DNA of 56,149 nt from Rathayibacter rhapontici. GTDB taxonomy: Bacteria > Actinomycetota > Actinomycetes > Actinomycetales > Microbacteriaceae. Below the pieces are notes generated by a model. The model ran no database searches. It was not told where the DNA came from and saw only the letters and a list, made by a program, of their open reading frames with translations. The stretch lies in the NCBI RefSeq assembly GCF_001995175.1, contig NZ_MUKN01000024.1, positions 1 through 56,149 of the forward strand, in the 5' to 3' direction. The position numbers were made by a program, and so were the translations under genes. The stretch's first letter is position 1. Each line of letters opens with the position of its first letter. Shown here in pieces: positions 1 through 9,970 of the stretch.

Positions 1-44
1 GCGGTTACCGCAACTTCTGCTGAAGGAGGGGGGAGGGCGGCCGG

Positions 45-662
45 TCAGACGTGGCGGCCGGGGCGTTGGACGCCGACGGCGGTGAGGGTGATCGAGCCGG
101 TGGTGCCCTGGGCGGTGGAGGGGGCCGACTCGGGGAGCCGCAGGGTCAGGCGGAGGTGATCCGTCACTCCGTTCGCGAGGGCGGGGGAGGCGGGCAGGTC
201 GATCCGGGCGGTGGCGGGTCGGTCGGGGGAGACGGCGGTGATCGTGCCGCCGCAGGTCGCTCCGTCGGACGACCAGGGCTGGGAGCAGCGGTCGAGGGCG
301 ATCTGCAGGCCGTCGGACGGGCTCGCGCCGACCACGGGCGCTGCGGATTCGAGCTGCAGGGCCGAGACAGCGACGGAGCCGGCGTTCGTGAGGTCGACGA
401 GGCGGCGAGCGGTGCCTCCGGGGACGAGTCCGGTGGTGGCGACCGGGACTGTGGTGGCGGTGGTCGCGGTGAACGAGAGGGTGACGACTCCGGAGCTCGT
501 CTCGGCCTTCACGACGGCGCGATCGGTGAACAGGGCGGTGGCGGTGGCGGTTCCGGCCAGGACGAGGGCGGCCGCGAGTCCGGTGGCGAGCAGGGTGCGG
601 TGGCGGCGCGGGGGACGGCGGTGCGCGGCGCGGAGCACGGCGCGGTGGGCGGCACCGGTCAC
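45..662 (-). CDS. SipW-dependent-type exported protein (TasA/camelysin-like)
   Basis: A 205-aa exported protein. The basic N-terminus is followed by a hydrophobic segment (about residues 25-45) that ends in ALFTD, the junction typical of signal peptides cut by SipW-type signal peptidases. The rest is a beta-rich, Ser/Thr/Val-rich domain with two Cys about 12 residues apart, as in TasA/camelysin-type surface proteins. The GTG start at 662 gives a 4-bp GTGA overlap with the signal peptidase gene upstream, so the two are translationally coupled. It is the last gene of the operon that begins at 6318. Role as a secreted fibre or matrix subunit is inferred from the family and the neighbouring peptidase. 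Confidence 0.75.
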   Translation of the reverse strand: MTGAAHRAVLRAAHRRPPRRHRTLLATGLAAALVLAGTATATALFTDRAVVKAETSSGVVTLSFTATTATTVPVATTGLVPGGTARRLVDLTNAGSVAVSALQLESAAPVVGASPSDGLQIALDRCSQPWSSDGATCGGTITAVSPDRPATARIDLPASPALANGVTDHLRLTLRLPESAPSTAQGTTGSITLTAVGVQRPGRHV

Positions 663-1258
663 GAGACGGCCTCGGCGCGGGCCGGGGTGGCGCCCTCGGC
701 CGGACCGCTCTCCCCAGCCCCCGCCCCGCCCGCGGGCCGACGCCAGATGACGAGCAGCACCGCCGCGACCACGAGCGCGCCGCCGCCCGCGAAGAGGGCG
801 AAGCGCGCCTCCGGGGTCGTCAGGGCGAGGGCCGGCCAGCCGAGCAGCGGCACGACGGCCTCCTCGCGCCAGACGCGGTCGTCGCCGATGGTCAGGATCC
901 ACGGGTCGGCCGAGGCGTTGTTGTCGCCCTTGGTGGTCACGGCCAGCTGGCCCGGCTCCCGGCCGCGCAGCTGTGCGGCGTCCGCCTCGGAGTAGACGAG
1001 GGTCACACGGTGGATCACGCGGCGCGACGACGCGGTCGGGTCGGTGAAGACGATCACGTCGCCGGCGCGGATCTCGGCCTGGGCGGCGGGCAGGGTGACG
1101 GCGAGGGAGCCGACGGGCATGCCGGGCGCCATCGAGTTCGACAGCACGGGCACCAGGCGGACCACTCCGAGCGCCGAGAGGGCGAACGCGGCGACGCCCG
1201 CGACGGCGAGCAGGGTGACGAGCACGCCGGCGAGGGCGCGGAGGAGGCGGCGGATCAC
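659..1258 (-). CDS. sipW: Signal peptidase I, SipW/ER-like (S26B) type
   Basis: A 199-aa membrane peptidase with an N-terminal membrane segment (about 8-32), the SNSM box with catalytic Ser42, VIHRV with His83 where bacterial-type enzymes carry Lys, and the conserved TKGDNNASAD box (109-118). A second hydrophobic segment lies near 152-170, before an Ala/Gly-rich cytoplasmic tail. The Ser/His dyad is characteristic of SipW/ER-type signal peptidases, which mature TasA-like proteins in Bacillus. It sits among three exported proteins with matching signal peptides and overlaps the gene on each side by 4 bp, so these are its likely substrates. Confidence 0.85.
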   Translation of the reverse strand: MIRRLLRALAGVLVTLLAVAGVAAFALSALGVVRLVPVLSNSMAPGMPVGSLAVTLPAAQAEIRAGDVIVFTDPTASSRRVIHRVTLVYSEADAAQLRGREPGQLAVTTKGDNNASADPWILTIGDDRVWREEAVVPLLGWPALALTTPEARFALFAGGGALVVAAVLLVIWRRPAGGAGAGESGPAEGATPARAEAVS

Positions 1259-2038
1259 GCGGGGTCCTCCCGGCGGCGGCGGGCGAGCACGAGTCCCGCT
1301 GCGAGGGCGACGAGGGCTCCGAGCAGCGCGGCGCCGAGATCGCGACCGGTGACGGCGAGTCCGCCGGGGCGCGCGGGGGAGTCGGGTGCGGCGACTCCGG
1401 AGTCAGCGCCGGGACCGTCAGCGCCTGGACCGTCAGCACCGGGACCACCGGCACCGGCACCACCAGCGCCAGGACCCCCGGCGCCAGGACTCCCGGCACC
1501 CGGCCCGCCCGGTTCAGCCGCCCCCGCCACCGAGAACACGACCCGGAGCGACCTGTCCGCGTCCTCGAGCGCGTTCCCCCGCCGACTCCGGGAACGCCAC
1601 GCGCACCCGGACGCCGACGGTCGCGCCCTCGGCGATCGGTCGGGCGGTCTCGAGCCGGCCGAGACCGGCGGCGGGTCCTGATCCGAGCGGCACGTCGCCC
1701 GAGGCGCAGGTGAAGCGCTCGACGCTGCGGCCCTCGGGGGTCGGCACGGGGGAGGAGTCGAAGGGGGCGTCGCAGAGGTCGACGGCGAGGCGGAGCCCGT
1801 CCGGAGCGGTGAGCAGGCGACCCTCGGAGTCGAAGCCGACGGTGAGCGCGTGGCCGACCGAGTCGGTGTTGGTCACCTCGGCGGCCCACTCCGACGAGTC
1901 GCCGGGCGCCAGGTCGGCGAGGGCGAGCGTCGAGGAGGAGCGCTCGCGCACGTCGAGGACGTCGCGCTCGTCGGCGCTCGCCGCGGGTGCGAGCAGGATC
2001 GTCGCGAGGACGGCGCCGAGCGCGCGGGCGGGGTGCAT
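1255..2038 (-). pseudogene. LAXTG-anchored TasA/camelysin-like surface protein, frameshifted
   Basis: The reading frame starts at ATG 2038 with a signal peptide (ends ASADE) and a camelysin-like domain. It continues in another frame from about 1576 to the stop at 1255. Removing one C from the run of five at 1576-1580 joins the frames as SAGNALEDADRSLRV, which looks like the expected end of such a domain. The C-terminal part has a Gly/Pro/Ala pentapeptide repeat, then LAVTG, a hydrophobic stretch and RRRR, a sorting signal of the LAXTG type used by class E sortases. As read, translation ends early at 1514 after 174 aa and loses the anchor. The indel could be a sequencing error or homopolymer slippage. 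Confidence 0.65.
1401..1512 (-). repeat. In-gene pentapeptide repeat (PGAxG/D)
   Basis: About seven imperfect 15-nt units encode PGAGS, PGAGG, PGAGG, AGAGG, PGADG, PGADG and PGADS. They form a flexible wall-spanning linker just before the LAVTG anchor of the surface protein, and are prone to length change by slippage. Confidence 0.7.
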
Positions 2039-2104
2039 GGTGACTCCGGGAGGGAAGTGGGAGGGGTCCGCGCCCGACCACGGGGGCCGGGCGCGGACGG
2101 GGTG

Positions 2105-2818
2105 CTACTTCTGGATGCCGTCGCGCTGGATCGCAGCGGCGGTGTAGGTGATGGTGGCGGCGGCGTTCTCGTAGTCGTTGTCGGCGGCCGTGGGCAGCAC
2201 GAGCTCGACGAGCGAGTTCAGGGTCGCGCCGGTGCCGGTGTCGGACGGGAAGGTGCCCTCGGGGGTCGCGGTCAGGCCGAAGTCCGCCGGGGTGAAGTCG
2301 ATCGCGTTCGCGAGGCCGCCGATGGTCGACAGCTTGCCCTCGGAGGTGACCGTGGTGGTGCCGGCGCAGTCGTACGGGCCGGCCTCCCCGGTCGCGGGCA
2401 GGTTGGTCCACGGCACGGAGCAGGTGAGCAGCCGATAGTCGAGGCCGTCGGCGCCGGTGACGAGCGATTCCGCAACTCCGTCCACGTCGGGGTCGTTCGT
2501 GCCGAGGGTCTCCTCCGAGACCTCCTGGTAGAAGCGGACCGACTCGACGAGGTTGCCGTCGTTCGTGGCGTTCGGCAGCTCGATCAGCAGCGGGCGCTGC
2601 ACCGTGTCGCCGGGGGCGATGTCGGTGATCGTCCAGTCGCCGGTGGCGACGATGTCGAGCTGACCCGCGTCGACGGTCGTCTCGGCGGTGTCGGAGTCGG
2701 TGAACACGGCGAAGGCGCCGGCGCCGGCGAGCGCTCCTGCGGCGAGCAGGACACCTCCGGTGAGGGCGATCTTCTTCCACGGGGTCGTGCGGGTGGGTCG
2801 GGGTGCTGCGGAGGTCAT
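2105..2818 (-). CDS. Alternate-signal (SipW-type) exported protein
   Basis: A 237-aa protein whose N-terminus has lysines, a hydrophobic segment (about 18-38) and AVFTDSDTAETTVDAG, the hallmark of alternate-signal exported proteins that depend on a SipW-like peptidase. The body is acidic, Thr/Asn/Asp-rich and contains two Cys. The ATG at 2818 is preceded by an AGAGAGGA ribosome binding site. It lies 92 bp downstream of the large adhesin gene and upstream of the frameshifted LAXTG protein and the peptidase. By homology it is a candidate main subunit of a TasA-like extracellular fibre; polymerisation itself cannot be seen in the sequence. Confidence 0.8.
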   Translation of the reverse strand: MTSAAPRPTRTTPWKKIALTGGVLLAAGALAGAGAFAVFTDSDTAETTVDAGQLDIVATGDWTITDIAPGDTVQRPLLIELPNATNDGNLVESVRFYQEVSEETLGTNDPDVDGVAESLVTGADGLDYRLLTCSVPWTNLPATGEAGPYDCAGTTTVTSEGKLSTIGGLANAIDFTPADFGLTATPEGTFPSDTGTGATLNSLVELVLPTAADNDYENAAATITYTAAAIQRDGIQK

Positions 2819-2910
2819 GGCGACCGTTCCTCTCTGGTCAGTGCCCGGTGCGGGCGTGGTCTCCCTTTCGCAGGACTGCGCAGAGGGAAGCTTGTGGGGG
2901 CGAGCGGGCA

Positions 2911-5900
2911 TCAGCAGCCCCTCGCCGAGACGACGGCCGGAGTGGTCACGGCGGTCGAGGCGGGTGACGCGACGCCGAGCCAGCGCTGCAGGTCGGGGCG
3001 GATCCGCCACTGGTAGCCGCGGCCCTCGCCGACCCGGTCGTCGGTGAACGACGTGGCGGAGGCGATGGGAGTCGCGACGACGGTCCACGGCCCGGGCGTC
3101 GTGCCGGACGTGCGGCGCTCGAGGGTCCAGCCGGTCGTGCCAGGCACGGCCGCCCACGAGACGAGCACCGTGGGCCGGTTCGCCGTGCAGCTCGCGACGG
3201 GGGTCGCGACGACGGCCGAGCGCGTCCACGTGCCCAGGCTCACGGCTCCGCTTGTCGCCGCGGTGTCGCTGAAGCCGCGGCGGGTGAGGGGCTGCGGATC
3301 GACGGACACGGTGATCGTGGACGCCGCGGTGAGTGCGCCGTCGCTCGCCGTGTACGCGATCACGACGGGGCCGGTGAAGCCGCCGCCGGGCGGCGTGTAG
3401 GTGCAGGTCGTCGTGCACGAGAGCGTGCCGCGGGCGGGGGTCTGGGCGGTGAAGGTGAGCGTCGTGCCCGCGTCCTCGTCGGTGTCGTTGGCGAGCGGCG
3501 AGATCGCGACGAGAGCTCCTCCGGTGATCGCGACCGCCCGATCGGCGCGGGCGACGGGCGCGTGGTTCACCGCGGTGACCGTCACCGTGACGCGCACGTT
3601 CCAGGTGCCGTAGGTGCTCTGCAGCGCGTAGTCGAAGACGTCGGTGCCGACGTACGCGGCGATGGGCCGGTAGGTGCACTGGCCGCGGGTCGCTCCGGTG
3701 TCGACGCAGGTGACCGACCCCTGCACGGGAGTGGCGGGCGCGGGCGACGCCGCGCCTCCGATGCTCTTGGGAGTCGCCGAGAGCTGCGCCCGCGAGAACG
3801 TGGCGCCGGTGGCGACCGCCCCGTCGTTGGCCAGCACGTCGATCACGACCGAGCCGCCCTGCACCACGGTCACGGCGTCGGCGACCGGGTCGGGCACGAC
3901 CGTGATCGCCACCGAGGCGGTGCGCGTGAAGGCCGCGCCCGTGGGCGGAGTCGCGGTGACGGTCGCCGTGTTCGCGATCGTGCCGGCCGTGACGTCGGCC
4001 GCGGTGGTCGTGTAGGTCGCGGTGGCGGTGACGATCTGCCCCGGAGTGAGGCGGCCGGCGGTGCCCGGCCAGGTCGGGGTGATCGTCGAGAGCCCGGCCT
4101 TCGGGTCGCTGATCGCGACGCTCGTGAGGGTGGTGTTGCCGGTGTTCGTGGCGCCGAACGTGTAGGTGATGACGGTGCCGGCCGCGCTGATGAACGACGG
4201 GTTCGCCGTCTTGGTGAACGCGAGGTCGTTGGTGCGGGTGAGCACGACGGTCTTGGACGCGGTGGACGTGACGGCCGCTCCGCTCGTCGGCGTCCCCGTC
4301 GCGGTCGCGGTGTTGAGCACGCTGCCCGCGTCGATGTCGGCCTGCGTGATCGCGTAGCTCGCCGTCGCGGTGACGGACAGGCCGACTCCGAGCGTGTTCG
4401 CGGTGCCCGGCCAGGTGCCGTAGGTCACGGCCGCCCGCGGGTCGGCGATGCTGACGGCGGTGAGCGGCACGTTGCCGGAGTTGGTCAGGGTGAAGGAGTA
4501 GTTGATCCGCGCGCCGACGACGGCGGTGCCGCTGAGCGTCCCGTCTTTCGTGAGCGTGAGCCCGGGGGCGTAGCGGATGGGCGTGGTGGCGGTGCTGGTG
4601 GCCGTCACGGTCGTCGGAGTCGCCGCGAGCGTCCGCCCGCTGACCGTCGCCGTGTTGGTGAGCGCCGTGTTCGCGTTGATGTCGGCCTGCGTCACCGTGT
4701 ACGGGGCCGAGGTGAAGGTCGCCTGCCCGCCCGGAGCGATCTGCGCGGTGGTCGGCGTGATGCCGGCGACCTTCGGGTCGGTGACCGCGACTCCGGTCAG
4801 CGTCACATTGCCCGTGTTGCGGGCGACGAAGGAGTAGGTGACCGTCTCGCCGACGTCGGCCCGGGTGTTGCCGTTGGTGTCGGCGAGGGCGCCGGTCTTG
4901 GCGAGGGTGATCACGGGGGCGGGCGTGGTGATCGGGGCGGTGACGGTGGACGTGTTGCTCGTGATGGTGGTGGTGCCCGAGCGACCCGTCGCGGTCGCGG
5001 TGTTGACGAGGGAGCCGGCGACCGCCTCCGCCGCCGTGACGACCTTGCTGCCGGTGCAGGTGACGGAGGCGAGCGAGGCGAGTGAGGTCACCGGGCAGGT
5101 CACGACCGGGATCTTCGGGTCGCTGACCGCGATGTTCGTGATGCCCGCGAGCGAGGTGTTGGTGACGACGAACTGGTACGGGATCGTCTGGCCCTCGGCG
5201 TAGCTCACGGGTTGCGCGGTGGTGCGGTCGATCTGCTTGACCAGGTTGAGCGCGCCGAGGTCGTTCACGGTCGAGACCGTGACGTTGCGGATGAGGTGCG
5301 TGTCGGTGGATCCGCCGGTTGACGCCGTGAAGCCGAGCTTGTAGGTGGGGGGCGCGGCGGTGGTCATCGTGAACTGCATGACCTGGGTGAGCTGCGCGGC
5401 GGGCAGTCCGGCGGTCGCACCGAAGAAGACGGTGACGACCGGGAACGCGGCGGGCGAGACGGTGACGCGGATGGTGCGGCCGTAGGACATGGGCGGGTTC
5501 AGCGCCGCTGCCGTTCCCGTCGAGGTCGCCGGCACCGCAGTGCGCAGCGTGCTCGTGACCGGAGGCGTGCCGACGGCCGGTGCCTTTCCGTCGATGTAGC
5601 AGTAGCCGACACGAGCCTGGCCGGGACCTCGGGCCACGATGCGGTTGGCCACCTGGCCGGGTGAGAGGGGGAGCGCCGGGCAGCCCGCCCCGAGCCCGAG
5701 GAGGCTCGAGTTCGAGAAGTTGCCGAACGCGTCGAGCCCGATGCCCAGGTATCCGCCGTTCACGCCGTCGACGGTGTTCGACTGCCCGTACCCGAGCGAG
5801 CCGCCCGGCGCGCCCGCCGCCGTGAGGCTGCGCGACCCGTCGGTGAGGAAGAAGCCGATGCCGTCGGCGCCGTTGTTCCCCGTGGCGGTCGAGTACTGGT

Positions 5901-6318
5901 ACTGGTCGAACAGCACGTCGATGCCGCCGGTCGCCGGGATCGCCCGGTTGAGCACCGCGCCGCCCTTGCTGTTGGTGCGGTTGTCGGTGAGCTGCAGGTA
6001 GCCGAGGTCGGCCGCAGTCGTCGGCGAGGCCGTGCGGTTCGTGCAGACGCCGAGGTTCGACGCCCCGGCTGGCGGGGCGGTGGCCGCCTTGGTCAGGCAG
6101 GCGCTGTCGAGCATCTGCCATGCGGAGTCGGGGACGCTCGTGCCGCCGAAGGACTCCTGGACGAGGAGGGTGGCGGCGTCGGCTCGTTGGGTGGCCGTGG
6201 GGCCGATGGTGAGGACGGCGGCGAGGAGCGCGAGGACGAGGGTGAGGGCGATGGGGCGGCGGGATGCTCGGTGGCCGGGGTCGATGAGGCGGCGCTGAGA
6301 TGCGCGCACTGCCGCCAT
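2911..6318 (-). CDS. Large secreted lectin/DUF11-repeat surface protein
   Basis: An 1135-aa secreted protein. Residues 1-48 form a Sec signal peptide ending ADAA. Residues about 50-330 resemble a bacterial L-type lectin domain, with motifs such as GGIDVLFDQYQY and GADGIGFFL. About 350-830 holds four DUF11-like beta repeats (units with DPK, GN.TLT and NTATV). Cadherin-like or Ig-like domains (about 830-1010, VIDVLANDG and SPLANDTD) and a fibronectin-like C-terminal region follow. No sorting signal is visible. It is the first gene of the operon that encodes the SipW-type machinery, so it probably works with the fibre proteins in adhesion or the matrix. The ATG at 6318 follows a G-rich tract. 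Confidence 0.75.
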   Translation of the reverse strand: MAAVRASQRRLIDPGHRASRRPIALTLVLALLAAVLTIGPTATQRADAATLLVQESFGGTSVPDSAWQMLDSACLTKAATAPPAGASNLGVCTNRTASPTTAADLGYLQLTDNRTNSKGGAVLNRAIPATGGIDVLFDQYQYSTATGNNGADGIGFFLTDGSRSLTAAGAPGGSLGYGQSNTVDGVNGGYLGIGLDAFGNFSNSSLLGLGAGCPALPLSPGQVANRIVARGPGQARVGYCYIDGKAPAVGTPPVTSTLRTAVPATSTGTAAALNPPMSYGRTIRVTVSPAAFPVVTVFFGATAGLPAAQLTQVMQFTMTTAAPPTYKLGFTASTGGSTDTHLIRNVTVSTVNDLGALNLVKQIDRTTAQPVSYAEGQTIPYQFVVTNTSLAGITNIAVSDPKIPVVTCPVTSLASLASVTCTGSKVVTAAEAVAGSLVNTATATGRSGTTTITSNTSTVTAPITTPAPVITLAKTGALADTNGNTRADVGETVTYSFVARNTGNVTLTGVAVTDPKVAGITPTTAQIAPGGQATFTSAPYTVTQADINANTALTNTATVSGRTLAATPTTVTATSTATTPIRYAPGLTLTKDGTLSGTAVVGARINYSFTLTNSGNVPLTAVSIADPRAAVTYGTWPGTANTLGVGLSVTATASYAITQADIDAGSVLNTATATGTPTSGAAVTSTASKTVVLTRTNDLAFTKTANPSFISAAGTVITYTFGATNTGNTTLTSVAISDPKAGLSTITPTWPGTAGRLTPGQIVTATATYTTTAADVTAGTIANTATVTATPPTGAAFTRTASVAITVVPDPVADAVTVVQGGSVVIDVLANDGAVATGATFSRAQLSATPKSIGGAASPAPATPVQGSVTCVDTGATRGQCTYRPIAAYVGTDVFDYALQSTYGTWNVRVTVTVTAVNHAPVARADRAVAITGGALVAISPLANDTDEDAGTTLTFTAQTPARGTLSCTTTCTYTPPGGGFTGPVVIAYTASDGALTAASTITVSVDPQPLTRRGFSDTAATSGAVSLGTWTRSAVVATPVASCTANRPTVLVSWAAVPGTTGWTLERRTSGTTPGPWTVVATPIASATSFTDDRVGEGRGYQWRIRPDLQRWLGVASPASTAVTTPAVVSARGC

Positions 6319-6891
6319 GGTGCGACCCCCCCCGGAGCGCCCTCCGGACCGTCCGGGGTTGAGCGGATACGAAGATACGGTCGCGGCGAAGGGGGCCTTG
6401 TCCCCCTAAGAAGGCACGCGAGGGAGGCGTCCGTGTGCCCCTTCTCGGGGTGAAGTCAGGGTGCAGTCATCGCGTGCACACAAAGTTCTCAGGATCGGTC
6501 TCGCGCGATCGTGTGCTCTTCCCTCGGAAGGCCGCACTTCCCCATACTCGGCGGGATCGTCCGATCTGTGATGGCTCTCGTTCGCCTGCAAAATGAGGCG
6601 GAGGCTCCCCCGACCCGTGGCGGAGAATGGCGCCTCCCTGACGCGAGATCGCGTCGGTCCGAAGGGGGATCGGAAGGGCGCTCGGTGTGTCGGGGACACG
6701 GTCCGGCGTGCGTGAGCTGCCGGCCGCCCTCCCGCACCACGACGATCTGTCGGATGAGCAGCCCATCTCGGACCGGACCGGAGCCGCCGCCTCTGCCGGT
6801 GAACAGCGGCACCACCAGAAGCGGGAGCGGATGCTTCCTTCGCAGAGGTGAGGGCGCACGTGCTCCTTCCCTCAGCCGTTCGCCTTCAGGG
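6319..6891. other. Intergenic region, no gene seen
   Basis: About 570 bp separate the adhesin operon start from the end of the ABC permease gene. It should hold the adhesin promoter on the minus strand, but no box is convincing. It is less GC-rich than its neighbours, and a CCTGCAAAATGAGGC segment near 6580 weakly resembles the AGGCTGAG repeat family found elsewhere in the window. Confidence 0.5.
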
Positions 6892-8526
6892 TCACCCCTG
6901 CCCGAGCGCGAACCGCTTCACCACGGGACGCTCCACCACGCTCACCACCGCGTAAAGTGCCACCGCGACGGCCACGACGACCACCGTCTCCGACCACAGC
7001 GCGCTGAAGCGCGACGCCGCGTAGTCGCGCACGAGCATGCTCCCCAGCCCCTCGCCGGTCGCCAGCCACTCGGCCAGCGTCGCTCCAGCGAACGCGCCCG
7101 GCACGGCGATGCGGGCCGACGCGAAGATCGCGGGGAGAGCGTAGAGCAGGCGCACCTTGCGCGTGACCATGGCAGTGGAGCCTCCCATCGAGACCACCAC
7201 GTCGCAGGCGACCCCGGGCGCGGCGCGCAGCGCGGCGGCGACGCTCACCAGCGTGGGGAAGAAGGTGACGAGCGACACGATCACCGTCACTCCCAGGAGC
7301 CCGCGGCCGAAGACCAGGGCGAGCAGGGGCGTCATCGCGACCAGCGGAATCGACCGCATCACGACGGCGGCCGGCAGCACGGTGCGCTCGACCCAGGTCG
7401 ACATCACGATGCCGACCGCGACGAGGCAGGCCAGAGCAGTGCCGATCACGTAGCCGACGCCGGCGTCGCGGAGGGTGATGGCCAGGCCGTCGAGGATGAC
7501 GGCGCGATTCTCTCCCGACGAGACATCCAGGAACAGGAACGCCACCACGTCGAGCGGCGTCTTCGCGAAGTACGGCGACAGGTCGAACGCCAGGATCGCG
7601 CCCCACCAGACCGCGACGATCACCGCCAGCGAACCGAGCAGGCCGAGAAGACCGGCGAGAGCACTCCGCCCGCCGCGCAGCCCCGAAGCGGTCGCGATGC
7701 TCTGCCCGACCGCGGTCGAGACGTCGCGCGAGACCCACGGCGTGGCGAGCCTCCCGATGAGGCCTGCAGCCCAGTAGACGAGGCCGGCCAGTGCCGACAT
7801 GGTCAGGGCGACGGCCCACGTGCGCGGCACCTGGAACGACGACTGCGCCTGCACGAGCATGACGCCGAGGCCGCGGGCGGCGCCGAGGTACTCGCCGAGG
7901 ATGGTGCCCAGGATCGCGGCGGGGGCGGCGATTTGCAGTCCGGCGAACAGGCCGGGGAGCATCGCCATCAGCCGCGCCTTGCGCAGCACGACGCGATCCG
8001 AGCCTCCCATCGAGCGCACGAGGTCGACGGTCGCCCCGTTGACCGAGCGCAGCCCGAGGAGGCACGAGACCAGGGTCGTGAAGAGCACCGAGAGTCCGGC
8101 GAGGATCTGCTTGGGCACGTCGCCCGGGAAGACCACGACGAGGATCGGGGTGATCGCGACCAGCGGGACGCAGAAGCTCATCACCGCGATCCGGAGCAGC
8201 ACGCGCTCGGTCCACGGCACCTGCACGAACAGGATCGCGGTGAGGACGGCGACCGCGTTGCCGACGAGGTACCCGACGGCGGCGTTCATGAGGGTCGCCC
8301 CGACGTTCATCGGCAGCACCGACAGGTCGTCGACGAAGGCGGCGACGACGGCCCACGGGGTCGGGATCACGCGCAGCGGAGCGGCGACGAGCGCGACGAC
8401 CCACCACGCGGTGAGGAGACCGACGATCGGGACGACGCGGCCGACGACTCCGCGAGACCTGCGGCGCTGCACGAGCAGCGCAGTGGTGCGGGTGCTCGGC
8501 TGCTCGGGAGGCGCGAGAGCCGTCAC
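6892..8526 (-). CDS. ABC transporter permease, fused double-domain (SsuC/ThiX-type)
   Basis: A 544-aa inner-membrane protein made of two consecutive binding-protein-dependent permease domains, each with about six membrane spans and an EAA-like loop. The loop signatures are [16 protein letters not shown] in the first half and [16 protein letters not shown] in the second. One polypeptide therefore replaces the usual homodimer. The GTG start at 8526 overlaps the ATPase stop by 4 bp. With the ATPase and the NMT1/SsuA-like binding protein it forms one importer. The family transports taurine, sulfonates or thiamine-pyrimidine precursors; the true substrate cannot be read from the sequence. Confidence 0.8.
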   Translation of the reverse strand: MTALAPPEQPSTRTTALLVQRRRSRGVVGRVVPIVGLLTAWWVVALVAAPLRVIPTPWAVVAAFVDDLSVLPMNVGATLMNAAVGYLVGNAVAVLTAILFVQVPWTERVLLRIAVMSFCVPLVAITPILVVVFPGDVPKQILAGLSVLFTTLVSCLLGLRSVNGATVDLVRSMGGSDRVVLRKARLMAMLPGLFAGLQIAAPAAILGTILGEYLGAARGLGVMLVQAQSSFQVPRTWAVALTMSALAGLVYWAAGLIGRLATPWVSRDVSTAVGQSIATASGLRGGRSALAGLLGLLGSLAVIVAVWWGAILAFDLSPYFAKTPLDVVAFLFLDVSSGENRAVILDGLAITLRDAGVGYVIGTALACLVAVGIVMSTWVERTVLPAAVVMRSIPLVAMTPLLALVFGRGLLGVTVIVSLVTFFPTLVSVAAALRAAPGVACDVVVSMGGSTAMVTRKVRLLYALPAIFASARIAVPGAFAGATLAEWLATGEGLGSMLVRDYAASRFSALWSETVVVVAVAVALYAVVSVVERPVVKRFALGQG

Positions 8527-9350
8527 CGCGGTGCCCCGGCCGCGATCGTCTCGCCGAAGAGGCCGCGCGAGAGGCGGTCGCAGTAGGCGTGGAACTCGGG
8601 GGTCTGCTGCAGCTCGGCCGTGCGGGGGCGCGGCAGGTCGATGTCGACGATCTCGACGATGCGGCCCGGGCGCGCGGCCATCAGCACGACGCGGTCGGCG
8701 AGGAACACGGCCTCGCTGATGCTGTGGGTGACGAGCAGCGTGGTCGTCGCGCGCTCGGTCCAGATGCGCTGCAGCTCGAGGTTGAGCCGGTGGCGGGTGA
8801 CCTCGTCGAGGGCGCCGAAGGGCTCGTCGAGCAGCAGCGCGTCGGGCTCCATGGCCAGCGCACGGGCGAGGGAGACGCGCTGGCGCATGCCTCCTGAGAG
8901 CTGCGCGGGCTTCGCCTTCTCGAAGCCCGTCAGACCGACCAGCTCGATCAGGGCGGCGATGGCCGCCGTGTCCGTGCGACGGCCCGAGACCTCGTAGGCG
9001 AGGGCGATGTTCGCCGCGGCGCTGCGCCACGGGAGCAACGCAGAGTCCTGGAACGCGACTCCCACCCGGTGGTCGATGCGGGCCCGCTCGGGGTCGGCGC
9101 CGTGCAGCTGCGCGACGCCTCCGCTGACGCCCTCGAGCCCGGCGAAGATGCGCAGCAGCGTCGACTTGCCGCACCCCGAGGGGCCCAGGAGCGCGGTGAA
9201 CTCGCCCTCCCGGGTCTCGAGGTCGACCCCGTCGAGCGCGCGCACGGTGCCGCGGGCGACGTCGAACTCCTTGACGACGCCCGCGGCCGACAGGCCCAGA
9301 GGCGAGTGGCCCGGAGAGGCACCGCCGCCCGCGCTGATCACGCCTTCCAC
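8523..9350 (-). CDS. ABC transporter ATP-binding protein (SsuB/TauB/ThiZ-type)
   Basis: A 275-aa ATPase with Walker [10 protein letters not shown] (56-64), Q-loop [13 protein letters not shown], signature LSGGMRQR (151-158), Walker B LLLDEP (172-177) and the H-loop VTHS. The ALLPWRS sequence after the Q-loop is common in the nitrate/taurine/sulfonate/pyrimidine importer group. It overlaps the RarA-C-like gene upstream by 13 bp and the permease downstream by 4 bp, so the four genes form one operon. Confidence 0.85.
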   Translation of the reverse strand: MEGVISAGGGASPGHSPLGLSAAGVVKEFDVARGTVRALDGVDLETREGEFTALLGPSGCGKSTLLRIFAGLEGVSGGVAQLHGADPERARIDHRVGVAFQDSALLPWRSAAANIALAYEVSGRRTDTAAIAALIELVGLTGFEKAKPAQLSGGMRQRVSLARALAMEPDALLLDEPFGALDEVTRHRLNLELQRIWTERATTTLLVTHSISEAVFLADRVVLMAARPGRIVEIVDIDLPRPRTAELQQTPEFHAYCDRLSRGLFGETIAAGAPR

Positions 9351-9925
9351 TCCCCGGCGGCGCGGAGGCGGAGGATCTCGTCCTTGAGCGCGCTGTCGCG
9401 ACCGGCGACCTCGTTGACGAGCTCCGAGCCTCCGCCGTCGCCCCAGAAGTCGTCGACCGAGCGGCCGGCGAGCTGCCCGCGGCGGGTGTGCACGTCGAGC
9501 GCGTACTCCGGGATCTCAAACGGCTTCTCGGAGGCGTTGATGAGGTGCATGGTCAGGTTCGCGAGCTCGTCGGAGGTGCGGTCCTTGGTCCGCTCCGAGA
9601 GGAAGCGGATGGCGTGGGTCGCGAACAGCCAGCGGTCGCCGAACGAGCGGTCGAGGCGCTGGTGCATGAGGTAGAGGCTGTTCACGACGACCGGCTCGGA
9701 GTAGCTGCCGTCACCGACGTCCTCGCACGAGATGACGTTGAGGCGCGCCCACATCATCTCTTCGAGGTCGGGGCTCGACTCGAACATCTCGCGGCCGACG
9801 AGGAGGGCGAGCTCGGTCTCGCCGCGACGGATCGACTTCTGCAAGGTCGAGATGAGCTCGTCGGCGGGGTAGCCGCGGACGGAGGTGACGCGGGTCCAGG
9901 GGTCTTCGGAGAAGTGGACGGGCAT
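9338..9925 (-). CDS. Stand-alone RarA/MgsA C-terminal-like protein
   Basis: A 195-aa soluble protein without a Walker motif or signal. Residues about 22-130 ([31 protein letters not shown]) resemble the C-terminal helical domain of the replication-associated ATPase RarA/MgsA, which has a closely similar KSIRGSD...ASEDIG pattern. The ATPase half is absent. It lies between the binding-protein gene and the ATPase gene of an ABC importer and overlaps the latter by 13 bp, so it is probably part of that pathway and not of DNA repair. Function unknown; the similarity is to a helical fold only. Confidence 0.6.
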   Translation of the reverse strand: MPVHFSEDPWTRVTSVRGYPADELISTLQKSIRRGETELALLVGREMFESSPDLEEMMWARLNVISCEDVGDGSYSEPVVVNSLYLMHQRLDRSFGDRWLFATHAIRFLSERTKDRTSDELANLTMHLINASEKPFEIPEYALDVHTRRGQLAGRSVDDFWGDGGGSELVNEVAGRDSALKDEILRLRAAGEWKA

Positions 9926-9970
9926 GAGAGGTCTCGCTTTCAGTGAGTAAGAGGTAGGGAGGGGCGAGCG

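Noticed and set aside
2105..6121. Very long minus-strand open frame (1338 aa) overlapping the adhesin gene
   Set aside because: Arg/His-rich shadow in another frame of the adhesin; only its last 237 residues are the real SipW-type protein.
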